DNA of 41,822 bases from Zoogloea sp. (lineage in GTDB: Bacteria; Pseudomonadota; Gammaproteobacteria; Burkholderiales; Rhodocyclaceae): positions 1 to 41,822 of the forward strand of contig JAFLDU010000009.1 of the NCBI GenBank assembly GCA_017309145.1, given 5' to 3'. Below are positions 24,780-33,483 of this stretch, one piece after another. The number at the start of each line of letters is the position of its first letter. The first letter of the stretch is position 1. A model generated the notes under the pieces. That model saw nothing but the letters and a program-made list of their open reading frames with translations. It did no database searches and had not been told where the DNA came from. The translations under genes and the position numbers were made by a program.

Positions 24780-26350
24780 ACAAGACCCTGATTGCCACTT
24801 TGCTGCTATCGACCTTTGCCGTCCTGAGCCTGTCAGCCTGCAGCGACCGTGGCCACGAAGATGCCGCCGACGGCCGCCATCCACCGGCAGCCGACGCCGG
24901 TCATGGGCATGACCACGGCCCTGGCGGCGAGAAGATCACCCACTTCACCGACAAGACCGAGTTGTTCGTGGAGTTTCCCCGCCTCGTTGTCGGCGAGAAG
25001 TCAGCCTTCGCTGCCCACCTGACCCAACTGGCCGACTTCAAGGCCCTGGCCACGGGCACAGTGAGCGTGATTCTCTCCGGTGGTGGCCAGCCGGATGAAG
25101 TCTTCTCCACCCGCGCGCCAACCCAGCCGGGCATCTTCAGGCCGGAAGCCGAGCCCAGGCTTGCCGGACCGCGAGAACTCGAGATTGAGGTGGTTGCCGC
25201 AGACTTCACCGTTCGCCATCGCCTCGGCCCCGTCACGATCTACCCTGACCGGAAGAGCGCCGATGCGCTTGCCGCGGAGCACGATGAGAGCGGCATTGGT
25301 TTCACCAAGGAACAGCAGTGGAAAGTGGATTTCGCCACGACCGAAGTAACGCGGCATGCGATCCGTCCCGCGATCGCCGCCACCGGCACGCTGCGTGCCC
25401 GACCGGATGGCGAAGCCCTGCTGACGGCGCCGATGTCCGGCCAGGTGCAGCCTTCCGGCACTTTTCCGCAGCTTGGACAGGTCGTGAAGAAGGGTGACAT
25501 CCTCGCCTACCTTTCACCGCGCCTGGGCGGCGACACTGATCTGGCATCGCTCCAGGCCAATGCCCGCAAGGCCAGGGTGGCGCTTGATCTGAGCGCACGT
25601 GAACGTGCCCGCATGGAAGAGCTCTTCAAGGATGAGGCCGTGCCCGAGAAACGCGTGCTCACCGCCCGTGCCGCTGAAGCGTCGGCACGGGCCGAGCTCG
25701 ACGCTGCACAAGGGCGCCTTGGCCAGTACGGAGGGAGCGCCGGCGGGGTACCCCTGCGTGCTCCGGCTTCGGGGATCATTGCCGATGTACGCGTGTCTCC
25801 GGGCGCCTTTGCTCAGGAGGGCAGCTTGCTTTTTCACATCGTTGATCGCCGCATGCTGTGGCTGGAACTGCGGGTTTCCGAGTCGGAATCGGCCCGGCTC
25901 GCTGCGCCGAGTGGTGCCAGCTTCCGGGTGGAAGGCATCGAGAAGAGTTTCGACATCGTGCCGGGCAGGAATGGCCGCCTGATCGCCACGGGTGGGGCCA
26001 TCGATACGGCGACCCGCACGGTGCCGGTCCTTTTCGAGTTCCCCCTGCCAGATGAACGCTTGCGTGTCGGCATGGCGGTGAAAGCGGAGGTCTACTCCGG
26101 CGCAGCCCGCGAAGTGATCGCTGTTCCGGGCTCGGCGGTGATCGACGAGAGTGGCGTCCCCCATGTGTTTGTAATGACCGGCGGAGAATCCTTCGAGCGT
26201 CGCCCGGTACGGGTGGGCACCCGCGAAGGTGACTGGGTGGAAATCGTCGAAGGCCTTGAGCCCGGCCAACGGGTGGTGTCGCGAGGCGCCTATCTGGTCA
26301 AGCTTGCCGCCACCAAGACTGGTGAAATCGGCCACGGCCATGCGCACTGA
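24776..26350 (+). CDS. CzcB-like periplasmic adaptor (membrane fusion protein)
   Basis: A 524-residue lipoprotein (LSLSAC lipobox, Cys about 22) started at ATG 24776, coupled to the channel gene. A His-rich segment (GHGHDHGPGG) is followed by an extra N-terminal domain of about 100 residues, as in long adaptors of heavy-metal RND pumps, then the barrel-sandwich/lipoyl halves (APMSGQV near 220, PLRAPASGIIADVRVSPG near 325) flanking a coiled-coil hairpin, and a C-terminal beta-barrel and membrane-proximal domain (PVRVGTREGDWVEIVEGLEPGQRVV). It links the inner-membrane pump to the channel and may pass metal through the His-rich part. Confidence 0.85.
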   Translation: MNKTLIATLLLSTFAVLSLSACSDRGHEDAADGRHPPAADAGHGHDHGPGGEKITHFTDKTELFVEFPRLVVGEKSAFAAHLTQLADFKALATGTVSVILSGGGQPDEVFSTRAPTQPGIFRPEAEPRLAGPRELEIEVVAADFTVRHRLGPVTIYPDRKSADALAAEHDESGIGFTKEQQWKVDFATTEVTRHAIRPAIAATGTLRARPDGEALLTAPMSGQVQPSGTFPQLGQVVKKGDILAYLSPRLGGDTDLASLQANARKARVALDLSARERARMEELFKDEAVPEKRVLTARAAEASARAELDAAQGRLGQYGGSAGGVPLRAPASGIIADVRVSPGAFAQEGSLLFHIVDRRMLWLELRVSESESARLAAPSGASFRVEGIEKSFDIVPGRNGRLIATGGAIDTATRTVPVLFEFPLPDERLRVGMAVKAEVYSGAAREVIAVPGSAVIDESGVPHVFVMTGGESFERRPVRVGTREGDWVEIVEGLEPGQRVVSRGAYLVKLAATKTGEIGHGHAH

Positions 26351-26362
26351 CAGGGCACGATC

Positions 26363-29300
26363 ATGATCGGACACATCATTGCGTGGTCGCTCCGCAACAA
26401 GCTTTTTGTCGTGCTGGCCGGCGTATTGCTGCTGGCCTGGGGGGGCTGGCAGGCTGCCCGCACACCGGTGGACGTTTTTCCGGATCTCACCGCACCGGCG
26501 GTAACGGTCGTCACCGAGGCGCACGGCATGGCGCCGACGGACGTGGAGAACCTGGTCACCTTTCCCATCGAAACCGCACTCAACGGTGCCCCCGGTGTGC
26601 GTCGGGTACGCTCGGCCACCAAGATCGGCCTGTCGGTGGTGACCGTCGAGTTCGAGTGGGGCACCGACCTCTACCGGGCCCGCCAGGTGGTGGCTGAACG
26701 TCTGCAACTGGCCCGTGCCACCTTGCCGCCGGATATCCCGGCGCCGGCGATGACGCCTGCAGCATCGATCATGGGGGAGATCCTTTTCATTGCATTGGTT
26801 TCCGACAAACACAATGGTCTGACCCTGAAGAACGTCGCAGAGCAGGTGCTCAAGCGGCGGATTCTGGCCGTCCCCGGGGTCGCTGAAGTGCTGCCTATCG
26901 GTGGTGACACCCAGCAGTTTCAGGTGACGGTGAAGCCCGAACGCCTGGCCGCCTACAAGCTGACGCTCGACGAGGTGGTGCAGGCGCTACGCGAGTCCAA
27001 TCAGAACGCCTCGGCCGGCTTCTATGTGGAAGCGGGTCAGGAGTATCTGATCCAGGGCCAGGGCCGGATTGTCGTGCTGGACGACATTGCGGAAACGGTC
27101 ATTACCGTCCGCGATGGGCAGCCGGTCTTGATCCGTCACGTCGCCGAAGTCGGCATCGGGGCTGCGCCAAAGCGTGGCGTCGGCTCCCATAACGGCAAGC
27201 CGGCCGTGGTGCTGGGCATCCAGAAGCAACCCGGGGCCAATACGCTGGAACTGACCGATCGGCTTGACCGCACCCTGGCGGACATCCAGGCAGGCCTGCC
27301 GGCAGGCATGAAGATCGAGCGCCACATCTTCCGCCAGGCGGATTTCATCGAAACCTCGATCGATAACCTGCTCGTCGCCCTGCGCGACGGGGCCATCCTG
27401 GTCGTTGCCATCGTCTTCGCCTTCCTGCTGTCGGCCCGCGCCACGCTGATCACCCTGGTGGCCATCCCCCTGTCGCTGGTCGCTGCCATCCTGTCGATGA
27501 AGGCACTCGGGGCCACCATCAACACCATGACCCTGGGCGGCATGGCGATTGCCCTTGGTGCCCTGGTGGACGACGCCATCATCGTGGTGGAGAACATCGT
27601 CCGGCGTCTGCGGGAGAACCTGGCCCAGCCCGAAGGCGAACAGCACACCGTTCTGCAGGTGGTTTTCGATGCCACCCGCGAGATCCAGGGCTCCATCGTG
27701 TTTGCGACCCTGATCATCATGCTGGTGTTCATGCCGCTCTTCTTTCTCTCCGGTGTGGAAGGTCGGCTGATGGTGCCGCTGGGCTTTGCTTACGTTGTCT
27801 CCCTTGCCGCTTCGTTGCTGGTGGCGATCACCGTTACGCCGGTACTGGCGGCGCTTGTCCTGCCACGCTCGAAGATCGTCCGCCAGAACGTGGAGCCGCG
27901 CTTTCTGCATGCCATCAAGGGCGGCTACCGGCGCGTGCTGGACGCAACGCTGACCCGCTGGAAGGGGGTGACGCTGGTCAGTGTGCTTGCCTTGGTGGCA
28001 TCCCTGGTTGCGTTGAGCTTCGCAGGCCGGGCCTTTTTGCCGGATTTCAACGAAGGGACGCTGACGGTCAGTACCGCCACGCTGCCGGGCACCGCGCTGG
28101 AGGAGTCCGATCGCCTGGGCCAACAGGTCGAGCAGATCCTGCTGTCCCATCCTGAAGTGGTCGCTACCGCCCGTCGAACCGGCCGGGCCGAGGGCGATCC
28201 GCACGCGATGGACGTGTCTGCGTCGGAAATGGAAGTGACTTTGAAGATGCGGGAGCGCAGCAAGGAAGCCTTTCTGGCCGCGCTACGGGCCGACCTCGCC
28301 AGCATTCCGGGTACCCAGATCGTCATCGGTCAGCCGATTTCCCACCGTATCGACCACATGCTTTCGGGCAACCGCTCGAACATCGCGGTGAAGATATTCG
28401 GCCCCGAGCTGCCCGAGCTGCGTCGCCTGACCGGCGAAATCAAGGCTCTGGTGCAGACGGTTGACGGTGCGGTCGATGTTTCGGACGAGCAGCAGGGCGA
28501 TATTCCCTTCCTCACCCTGCGCTTTCGGCGGGATGCCCTGGCCCGTCATGGCCTGTCCATCCGGCAGGTGGCGGAAACCGTCGAGATGGCCTTTTCCGGG
28601 ATGGCGGTGAGCCGTGTCCAGCAAGGCCAGGCCAGCTACGATCTGGCGGTGCGCTTCGATCCTTCGGCGAAGGCCAATATCGATGCGATCCGGTCAACGC
28701 TGGTCACCACGGCCAGCGGCGCCCGCGTACCGCTCTCGGCCCTGGCAGACATTCGCAATGACCGGGCGCCTTACTACATCACGCGTGAAAACGTGCAGCG
28801 CAAGATGGTCGTGATGGCCAATGTGGCCGGGCGGGATCTGGCGAGTGTGGTGGACGACATCCGGCGCAAGATCACGGCCCAGGTCAAGCTGCCTGCGGGC
28901 TACCACGTGGAGTACGGCGGCCAGTTCGAGAGCGCCGAAGAGGCCGGCCGGACGCTGCTGTTCCTGGGCGTAGGCGTCGTCGTGGGCATCTTCCTGCTGC
29001 TCTTCGTCGCTTTCCGCACAGCGCGGGATGCGCTGCTGGTGATGCTCAACCTGCCGCTGGCCATCATCGGTGGCGTGATCGGGGTGTTTGCCGCCGGTGG
29101 CGTGCTGTCGGTGGCGTCGATCATCGGCTTCATCACGCTGTTCGGCATCGCCACCCGTAACGGCGTGATGATGATCGCCCACATTCATCACCTGGTGGAG
29201 CACGAGGGGGTGCGCGATGCCGCCGAAGCCGTCAAGCGCGGCGCCGAGGAGCGCCTGGTGCCCATCCTGATGACGGCCCTGGCCGCTGGCTTGGCGCTGG

Positions 29301-29506
29301 TGCCGCTAGCCCTGGCCGCCGGGCAGCCAGGCAGCGAGATCCAGTCGCCGATGGCCATCGTCATCCTGTTCGGGCTGGGCAGCTCGACGCTGCTCAACAT
29401 GATCGTCGTGCCCGCGCTATACCTGCGCTTCGGTGCCATCCACGAGTGTGCGGAACGTGGTTCCTCTGCGCGCCGGTCGGGCAACGCAAGCATTCTTGAA
29501 TCCTGA
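26363..29506 (+). CDS. CzcA-like RND heavy-metal efflux pump
   Basis: A 1,047-residue RND transporter of full length with twelve expected membrane segments and two large periplasmic loops. In TM4 the motif is IALGALVDDAIIVVEN (about 396-411): it keeps the later Asp and the Glu of CzcA's proton path, but the DFG of classical Zn/Co/Cd pumps is ALG. That wording fits the HME5-like group better than HME1-3, so the substrate cannot be read directly; nickel is one possibility from family knowledge. It drives metal from periplasm or cytosol outward by proton antiport with the CzcB- and CzcC-like partners. It starts 12 bp after the adaptor gene. Confidence 0.88.
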   Translation: MIGHIIAWSLRNKLFVVLAGVLLLAWGGWQAARTPVDVFPDLTAPAVTVVTEAHGMAPTDVENLVTFPIETALNGAPGVRRVRSATKIGLSVVTVEFEWGTDLYRARQVVAERLQLARATLPPDIPAPAMTPAASIMGEILFIALVSDKHNGLTLKNVAEQVLKRRILAVPGVAEVLPIGGDTQQFQVTVKPERLAAYKLTLDEVVQALRESNQNASAGFYVEAGQEYLIQGQGRIVVLDDIAETVITVRDGQPVLIRHVAEVGIGAAPKRGVGSHNGKPAVVLGIQKQPGANTLELTDRLDRTLADIQAGLPAGMKIERHIFRQADFIETSIDNLLVALRDGAILVVAIVFAFLLSARATLITLVAIPLSLVAAILSMKALGATINTMTLGGMAIALGALVDDAIIVVENIVRRLRENLAQPEGEQHTVLQVVFDATREIQGSIVFATLIIMLVFMPLFFLSGVEGRLMVPLGFAYVVSLAASLLVAITVTPVLAALVLPRSKIVRQNVEPRFLHAIKGGYRRVLDATLTRWKGVTLVSVLALVASLVALSFAGRAFLPDFNEGTLTVSTATLPGTALEESDRLGQQVEQILLSHPEVVATARRTGRAEGDPHAMDVSASEMEVTLKMRERSKEAFLAALRADLASIPGTQIVIGQPISHRIDHMLSGNRSNIAVKIFGPELPELRRLTGEIKALVQTVDGAVDVSDEQQGDIPFLTLRFRRDALARHGLSIRQVAETVEMAFSGMAVSRVQQGQASYDLAVRFDPSAKANIDAIRSTLVTTASGARVPLSALADIRNDRAPYYITRENVQRKMVVMANVAGRDLASVVDDIRRKITAQVKLPAGYHVEYGGQFESAEEAGRTLLFLGVGVVVGIFLLLFVAFRTARDALLVMLNLPLAIIGGVIGVFAAGGVLSVASIIGFITLFGIATRNGVMMIAHIHHLVEHEGVRDAAEAVKRGAEERLVPILMTALAAGLALVPLALAAGQPGSEIQSPMAIVILFGLGSSTLLNMIVVPALYLRFGAIHECAERGSSARRSGNASILES

Positions 29507-29530
29507 TACTTTCCACTTGAGGCGTTCCCG

Positions 29531-29914
29531 ATGAAACACACCCTGTTGTTCCCCCTGCTGTCTGCCGCCATGCTCGTGTCTACGCCGGTCTTCGCTGGAG
29601 CCGGGCACGACCACGGACCAAAATATGGTGGTATCGCCCGCGAGGTCGCTTCGGTGACTTACGAGCTGGTCGCCAGGCCCAATGCACTGACCCTTCATGT
29701 TTCTGATCACGGCAAACCGGTCTCCACCCAAGGAGCAAGGGCGGAAGTGGCTCTTTATGCCGGCAACGAAAAGACGGTCGTGCCCCTTGAGCCGGCCGGC
29801 GAAAACCTCCTGCTTGCCAAAGGTAATTTCAAGGTGGGGGTTGGAGTGCGTGCCGCAGTAACGGTGACCCTTGCCGGCAAACCTCCGGCGCAGGCCATCT
29901 TCAACCTTAAATGA
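29531..29914 (+). CDS. Small periplasmic His-containing protein of the efflux operon
   Basis: A 127-residue protein with a signal peptide (LLFPLLSAAMLVSTPVFA, cleavage about 22) and an N-terminal metal-binding-looking GAGHDHGPKYGG, followed by a beta-sandwich-like body (YELVARPNALTLHVSDHGKPV...AVTVTLAGKPPAQAIFNLK). Its body resembles the extra domain of the operon's adaptor protein. Proteins of this type often follow heavy-metal RND genes and may carry or sense metal. It overlaps the next start by ATGA. Confidence 0.65.
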   Translation: MKHTLLFPLLSAAMLVSTPVFAGAGHDHGPKYGGIAREVASVTYELVARPNALTLHVSDHGKPVSTQGARAEVALYAGNEKTVVPLEPAGENLLLAKGNFKVGVGVRAAVTVTLAGKPPAQAIFNLK

Positions 29915-30957
29915 GCACCACGCCCGCCGTCTGGCTCGCCCTGCTGGCCGCCGCCCTGTTCGGCGCCAGCACGCCCTTCGTCAAGCTCCTTATCGGCGAC
30001 GGCTCGGCCCTGGCGCTGGCCGGGTTGCTTTACCTGGGGAGCGGCCTCGGCCTTGCCGTGGCTCGGCTACTGCGCGACCGGGGCTGGCAGGCAAGCGGGC
30101 TGTCGGGTGCAGATTGGCGCTGGTTTGGAGGCGCCATCGGCTTCGGCGGTGTGCTCGGCCCATTACTGCTCGTTGTCGGGCTTGGCAGAACAGGCGCAGG
30201 CACGGCTTCGCTGCTGCTCAACCTCGAAGCCGTGCTGACCGCGGTGCTGGCCTGGGTGGTGTTCCGGGAGCACGCCGGACGTCGGATTGTTGCCGGCATG
30301 GGGTTCATCGTCGCCGGTGGCATCGCGCTTTCCTGGCAGAGCGGAGAGGCTGGCCGGGGTGACTGGATTGGCCCGGCTGCGATCATGGGGGCTTGTCTGT
30401 GCTGGGCCATCGACAACAACCTGACCCGCAAGGTGTCTGCGTCCGATGCCTTGTTCATCGCCAGCGCGAAAGGGCTGGTGGCGGGGGCCGTCAATCTGGG
30501 TCTGGCCCTCGTGCTTGGTCAGGCCCTGCCAGCCTGGCCGCTGGCCGGCATGACCATGGGTGTCGGTTTGCTGGGATACGGTCTGAGCCTGGTGTTTTTC
30601 GTGCGGGCGCTACGGGAACTGGGCACATCCCGTACCGGCGCCTATTTTTCGACCGCGCCTTTCGTCGGCGCTGCGGTGAGCATTGCGCTGCTGGGAGAGC
30701 CGACGCCACCTCCCTTCTGGATCGCCGCGGTTCTGATGGGCATTGGCGTGTGGCTGCATCTAACCGAGACCCATGGGCATGGGCATGTGCATGAAGCACT
30801 GGACCATACCCACGCGCACATCCACGACGAACACCATCAGCACAGCCATGATTTCGCGTGGGATGGGCGGGAGCCGCATACCCATCCCCATCACCACGTG
30901 CCGTTAAAGCACAGCCATGATCACTTTCCGGACATCCATCATCGGCATGGGCATTGA
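29911..30957 (+). CDS. DMT/EamA-family exporter with histidine-rich C-terminal tail
   Basis: A 348-residue protein. Residues 1-285 contain two EamA halves with ten predicted membrane helices (opening AVWLALLAAALFGASTPFVKLL). The last 60 residues are a soluble tail packed with His, Asp and Glu (HGHGHVHEALDHTHAHIHDEHHQHSHD, in parts), surely able to bind divalent metal. It is co-translated with the small periplasmic protein upstream (29911-29914) and ends the operon. It probably exports a metal ion or metal-linked metabolite from the cytosol, complementing the RND pump, which is inference. Confidence 0.8.
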   Translation: MSTTPAVWLALLAAALFGASTPFVKLLIGDGSALALAGLLYLGSGLGLAVARLLRDRGWQASGLSGADWRWFGGAIGFGGVLGPLLLVVGLGRTGAGTASLLLNLEAVLTAVLAWVVFREHAGRRIVAGMGFIVAGGIALSWQSGEAGRGDWIGPAAIMGACLCWAIDNNLTRKVSASDALFIASAKGLVAGAVNLGLALVLGQALPAWPLAGMTMGVGLLGYGLSLVFFVRALRELGTSRTGAYFSTAPFVGAAVSIALLGEPTPPPFWIAAVLMGIGVWLHLTETHGHGHVHEALDHTHAHIHDEHHQHSHDFAWDGREPHTHPHHHVPLKHSHDHFPDIHHRHGH

Positions 30958-31000
30958 GTCCTTGGCACTTCGGTTGAAGGCAGTGTCCAGTTGGTTGCTA

Positions 31001-32362
31001 TCAATGGATGCTCTTGATGAGCAGACCAAGCACGGCACATCCTGCGATGACCTGGATCACGCTGCGCTTGTACCGGAACAGGGCGATGGCTGCCGCCAGG
31101 GCGATCAGTGCCGACACCCAGTCGAAGGGGCCGGCAAGCCCCGCTGGCCACAACACGTGGTAGCCGAAGAACAGCGCCAGGTTGATGATTACGCCCACCA
31201 CGGCGGCGGTGATGGCGGTGAGGGGGGCGGTGAACTTGAGATCGTTATGGGTCGTCTCGATGAGCGGTCCACCGGCCAGGATGAAGATGAAGGATGGCAG
31301 GAAGGTGAACCACGTCACTAGGGATGCCGCGACCGCGCCGGCCAGAAACAGGCCGTCCGGACCGAAGACGGCCTTCACGTAGCCGCCAACAAAGCCGACG
31401 AAGGCCACCACCATGATCAGCGGCCCCGGCGTGGTTTCACCCAGGGCCAGCCCGTCAATCATCTGGGTGGGCGTGAGCCAGCCGTAATGTCCGACGGCCC
31501 CCTGATACACATAGGGCAGTACCGCATAGGCGCCACCAAAGGTCAGAAGCGCGGCCTTGGTGAAGAACCAGCCCATCTGCGTCAGAGTGTGATCCCAGCC
31601 GTAGGTGGCAGTGAGCAAGCCCATCGGAATCGCCCACAACAGGGCTCCTGTCAGGGCTACCTTGATCAGCCCGGTCCAGCGAAAGCGGGCATGTTCCGGG
31701 GTTGGCGTATCGTTGTCGATCAGGGCCCGGCCGAAGGATTTGTCGGCCATGCCATGGCCCCCACCGGCCTTGAAGATGTCGGGCGCAAGCCGTCCGCCCA
31801 CGTAGCCGATGAGCGCGGCGACGGCGACGATGGCCGGGAACGGGACATCCAGCGCAAAGATCGCCACAAAGGACGCGGCAGCAATCGCCCACAGGGCATT
31901 GTTCTTGAGCGCCCGACTACCGATACGGTGGGCCGCCTGTACGACGATGGCGGTGACAGCCGGTTTGATGCCGTAGAACAGACCGGCCACCAGGGGCATC
32001 TCGCCGAAGGCGATGTAGATCCACGACAGGGCAATCAGGATGAACAATGAAGGCAGCACGAACAGCACCCCGGCGACGATACCGCCCCAGCGCCGGTGCA
32101 TCAGCCAGCCGATGTAGGTGGCGAGTTGCTGGGCCTCGGGGCCGGGCAGCACCATGCAGTAGTTGAGCGCATGCAGGAAGCGTCGCTCGGAGATCCAGCG
32201 GCGGTTCTCCACCAGCTCCTGGTGCATGATCGAAATCTGCCCGGCTGGTCCGCCAAAGCTGATGAAGCCGAGCTTCAGCCAGAAAACGAAGGCTTCCCAG
32301 AAGCTGACCGGCGCGGGTGGCGCGTCAGGACTCACTTCAGGAATGGTGGTGGCGTGGTTCAT
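31001..32362 (-). CDS. chrA: Chromate efflux transporter ChrA
   Basis: A 453-residue CHR-family transporter of the long, two-domain type. The N-terminal half has FWLKLGFISFGGPAGQISIMHQELVE (about 27-52) and the family signature NYCMVLPGPEAQQLATYIGW (about 67-86); the second half repeats the pattern with FFTKAALLTFGGAYAVLPYV and GLALGETTPGPLIMVVAFVG. It expels chromate using the membrane potential. It overlaps chrB by 4 nt and converges on the metal-efflux operon with 43 bp between stops. Sequence appears intact. Confidence 0.93.
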   Translation of the reverse strand: MNHATTIPEVSPDAPPAPVSFWEAFVFWLKLGFISFGGPAGQISIMHQELVENRRWISERRFLHALNYCMVLPGPEAQQLATYIGWLMHRRWGGIVAGVLFVLPSLFILIALSWIYIAFGEMPLVAGLFYGIKPAVTAIVVQAAHRIGSRALKNNALWAIAAASFVAIFALDVPFPAIVAVAALIGYVGGRLAPDIFKAGGGHGMADKSFGRALIDNDTPTPEHARFRWTGLIKVALTGALLWAIPMGLLTATYGWDHTLTQMGWFFTKAALLTFGGAYAVLPYVYQGAVGHYGWLTPTQMIDGLALGETTPGPLIMVVAFVGFVGGYVKAVFGPDGLFLAGAVAASLVTWFTFLPSFIFILAGGPLIETTHNDLKFTAPLTAITAAVVGVIINLALFFGYHVLWPAGLAGPFDWVSALIALAAAIALFRYKRSVIQVIAGCAVLGLLIKSIH

Positions 32363-33300
32363 TTTGCGGGAGTCGCTTTCTCGAAGGAGGCCAGCAGGCC
32401 ATCAAAGACCGTGCTGGCGAAGTTCAGGAGTTGATCGTCATCGCCAATGGTGTCCCGCAGGCCTGCCAGGGCGCTCTCGATACCCACCGATTCGGGGGGC
32501 TGCACGCCCCCCACATCCAGGAAATGCACCAGCGCCCCAAGCCTTTGCAGCGCGGGGGTTTCGAGGCCGAAGCTCGCCAGCAGGACTTCAAAGGTGACCC
32601 GAACGCCGACGTGACTGAAAGTCGCACCGTCGAAATCGAAACCCAGGGCATCGGGCGGGCAATCGGCAGGCGACGCCAGCCACAGCAGGTGCGCATCCGG
32701 ATCGATGAAGCGGCGGATCAGCCATGCGCTGGCGAGGCGGTCCACCCATGGACGACAACGGGTAGCCCACGTCCGGCCGAGGTACAGGCCAAGCGGCAGT
32801 TGGGGAATCGTGCCGGCGACGGCATGAGGTTCATCTGGAGACAAGGCCCAGCCTGCCTGCTGCTCCAGATCCTGCAAAGCCGCCTCGGCCTGGCGCCGGG
32901 CCTCGCCGGGGAAGAAATCAATTTCAGCGAGGCCCGCGAAGGTCTTGCGTAGCTTGCGTGCCTGCTTGAGGGTGTCGGCCGCGGTCTCGGCAGCAAGTCC
33001 TGCATGCGCCTTGCTGATGTCGGCGAGCAACACCGCATAGTCCTCACGGCGGTCAAACAGGCTGACGAAGGCGGCGCCATCCGGCTCTTCGACACGCAGG
33101 ACAAACACCGTGCCGCCGGCACCCAGGATGTCGGCGGCCACGGCATCGAGCGTATTGCGGCAGGCTTCCCGTTCAGGCATCAGATACACGCCGTCACGCA
33201 GGACGGCGGCCCCTGATGCCTTGAGCGCCCGCCAAGCCCGCATACGGGCCGTGGCGTTTTCGGTGGGAAGACTGGTGATGAGCGAGAGCCATTGAGTCAT
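32359..33300 (-). CDS. chrB: Chromate-responsive regulator ChrB
   Basis: A 313-residue ChrB protein. The N-terminal part (MTQWLSLITSLPTENATARMRAWRALKASGAAVLRDGVYLMP, in parts) is the winged-helix-like ChrB N domain; the C-terminal part (TRCRPWVDRLASAWLIRRFIDPDA...) is the ChrB C domain with its conserved WVDR-ASAWLIRRF block. ChrB senses chromate and controls chrBA. It leads the chrBA operon and overlaps chrA by ATGA (32359-32362). Full length. Confidence 0.9.
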   Translation of the reverse strand: MTQWLSLITSLPTENATARMRAWRALKASGAAVLRDGVYLMPEREACRNTLDAVAADILGAGGTVFVLRVEEPDGAAFVSLFDRREDYAVLLADISKAHAGLAAETAADTLKQARKLRKTFAGLAEIDFFPGEARRQAEAALQDLEQQAGWALSPDEPHAVAGTIPQLPLGLYLGRTWATRCRPWVDRLASAWLIRRFIDPDAHLLWLASPADCPPDALGFDFDGATFSHVGVRVTFEVLLASFGLETPALQRLGALVHFLDVGGVQPPESVGIESALAGLRDTIGDDDQLLNFASTVFDGLLASFEKATPAK

Positions 33301-33326
33301 GTTGTCTACGCTACATCTTCGTTGAT

Positions 33327-33337
33327 GTTGTTACAAC
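33327..33337 (-). promoter_or_regulatory. Candidate ChrB operator
   Basis: GTTGT-T-ACAAC is an 11-bp inverted repeat with a single central base, 26 bp upstream of the chrB start codon. Position suits a repressor site on the chrBA promoter. I know of no ChrB consensus that I can match with certainty, so this is tentative. Confidence 0.3.
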
Positions 33338-33427
33338 TAAATTTTGATGAGCGATGCAGCGGCACAGGAAGGAAGGATAGGGATGGCTACACTGCACTTT
33401 TCGCTGCATGTATCCCTGCATGACTTA

Positions 33428-33456
33428 TTGACGAATTTTTGTTTTGGTCATAAAAT
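33428..33456 (+). promoter_or_regulatory. Strong sigma-70 promoter of the ATPase/protease pair
   Basis: TTGACG (33428-33433) and TAAAAT (33451-33456) are separated by 17 bp, within an AT-rich patch between chrB and the AAA+ gene. A transcription start near 33463 would leave a leader of about 20 nt before GTG 33484. No operator is evident, so expression may be constitutive. Confidence 0.65.
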
Positions 33457-33483
33457 TCGCCATAATAATTTTTCATAATTCTG

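Noticed and set aside
25514-28204. Long antisense frames (432 and 405 codons) within the adaptor and RND pump genes
   Set aside because: Artefacts of high third-position GC opposite well-conserved genes; compositions are Gly/His/Arg/Gln-rich and without motifs.
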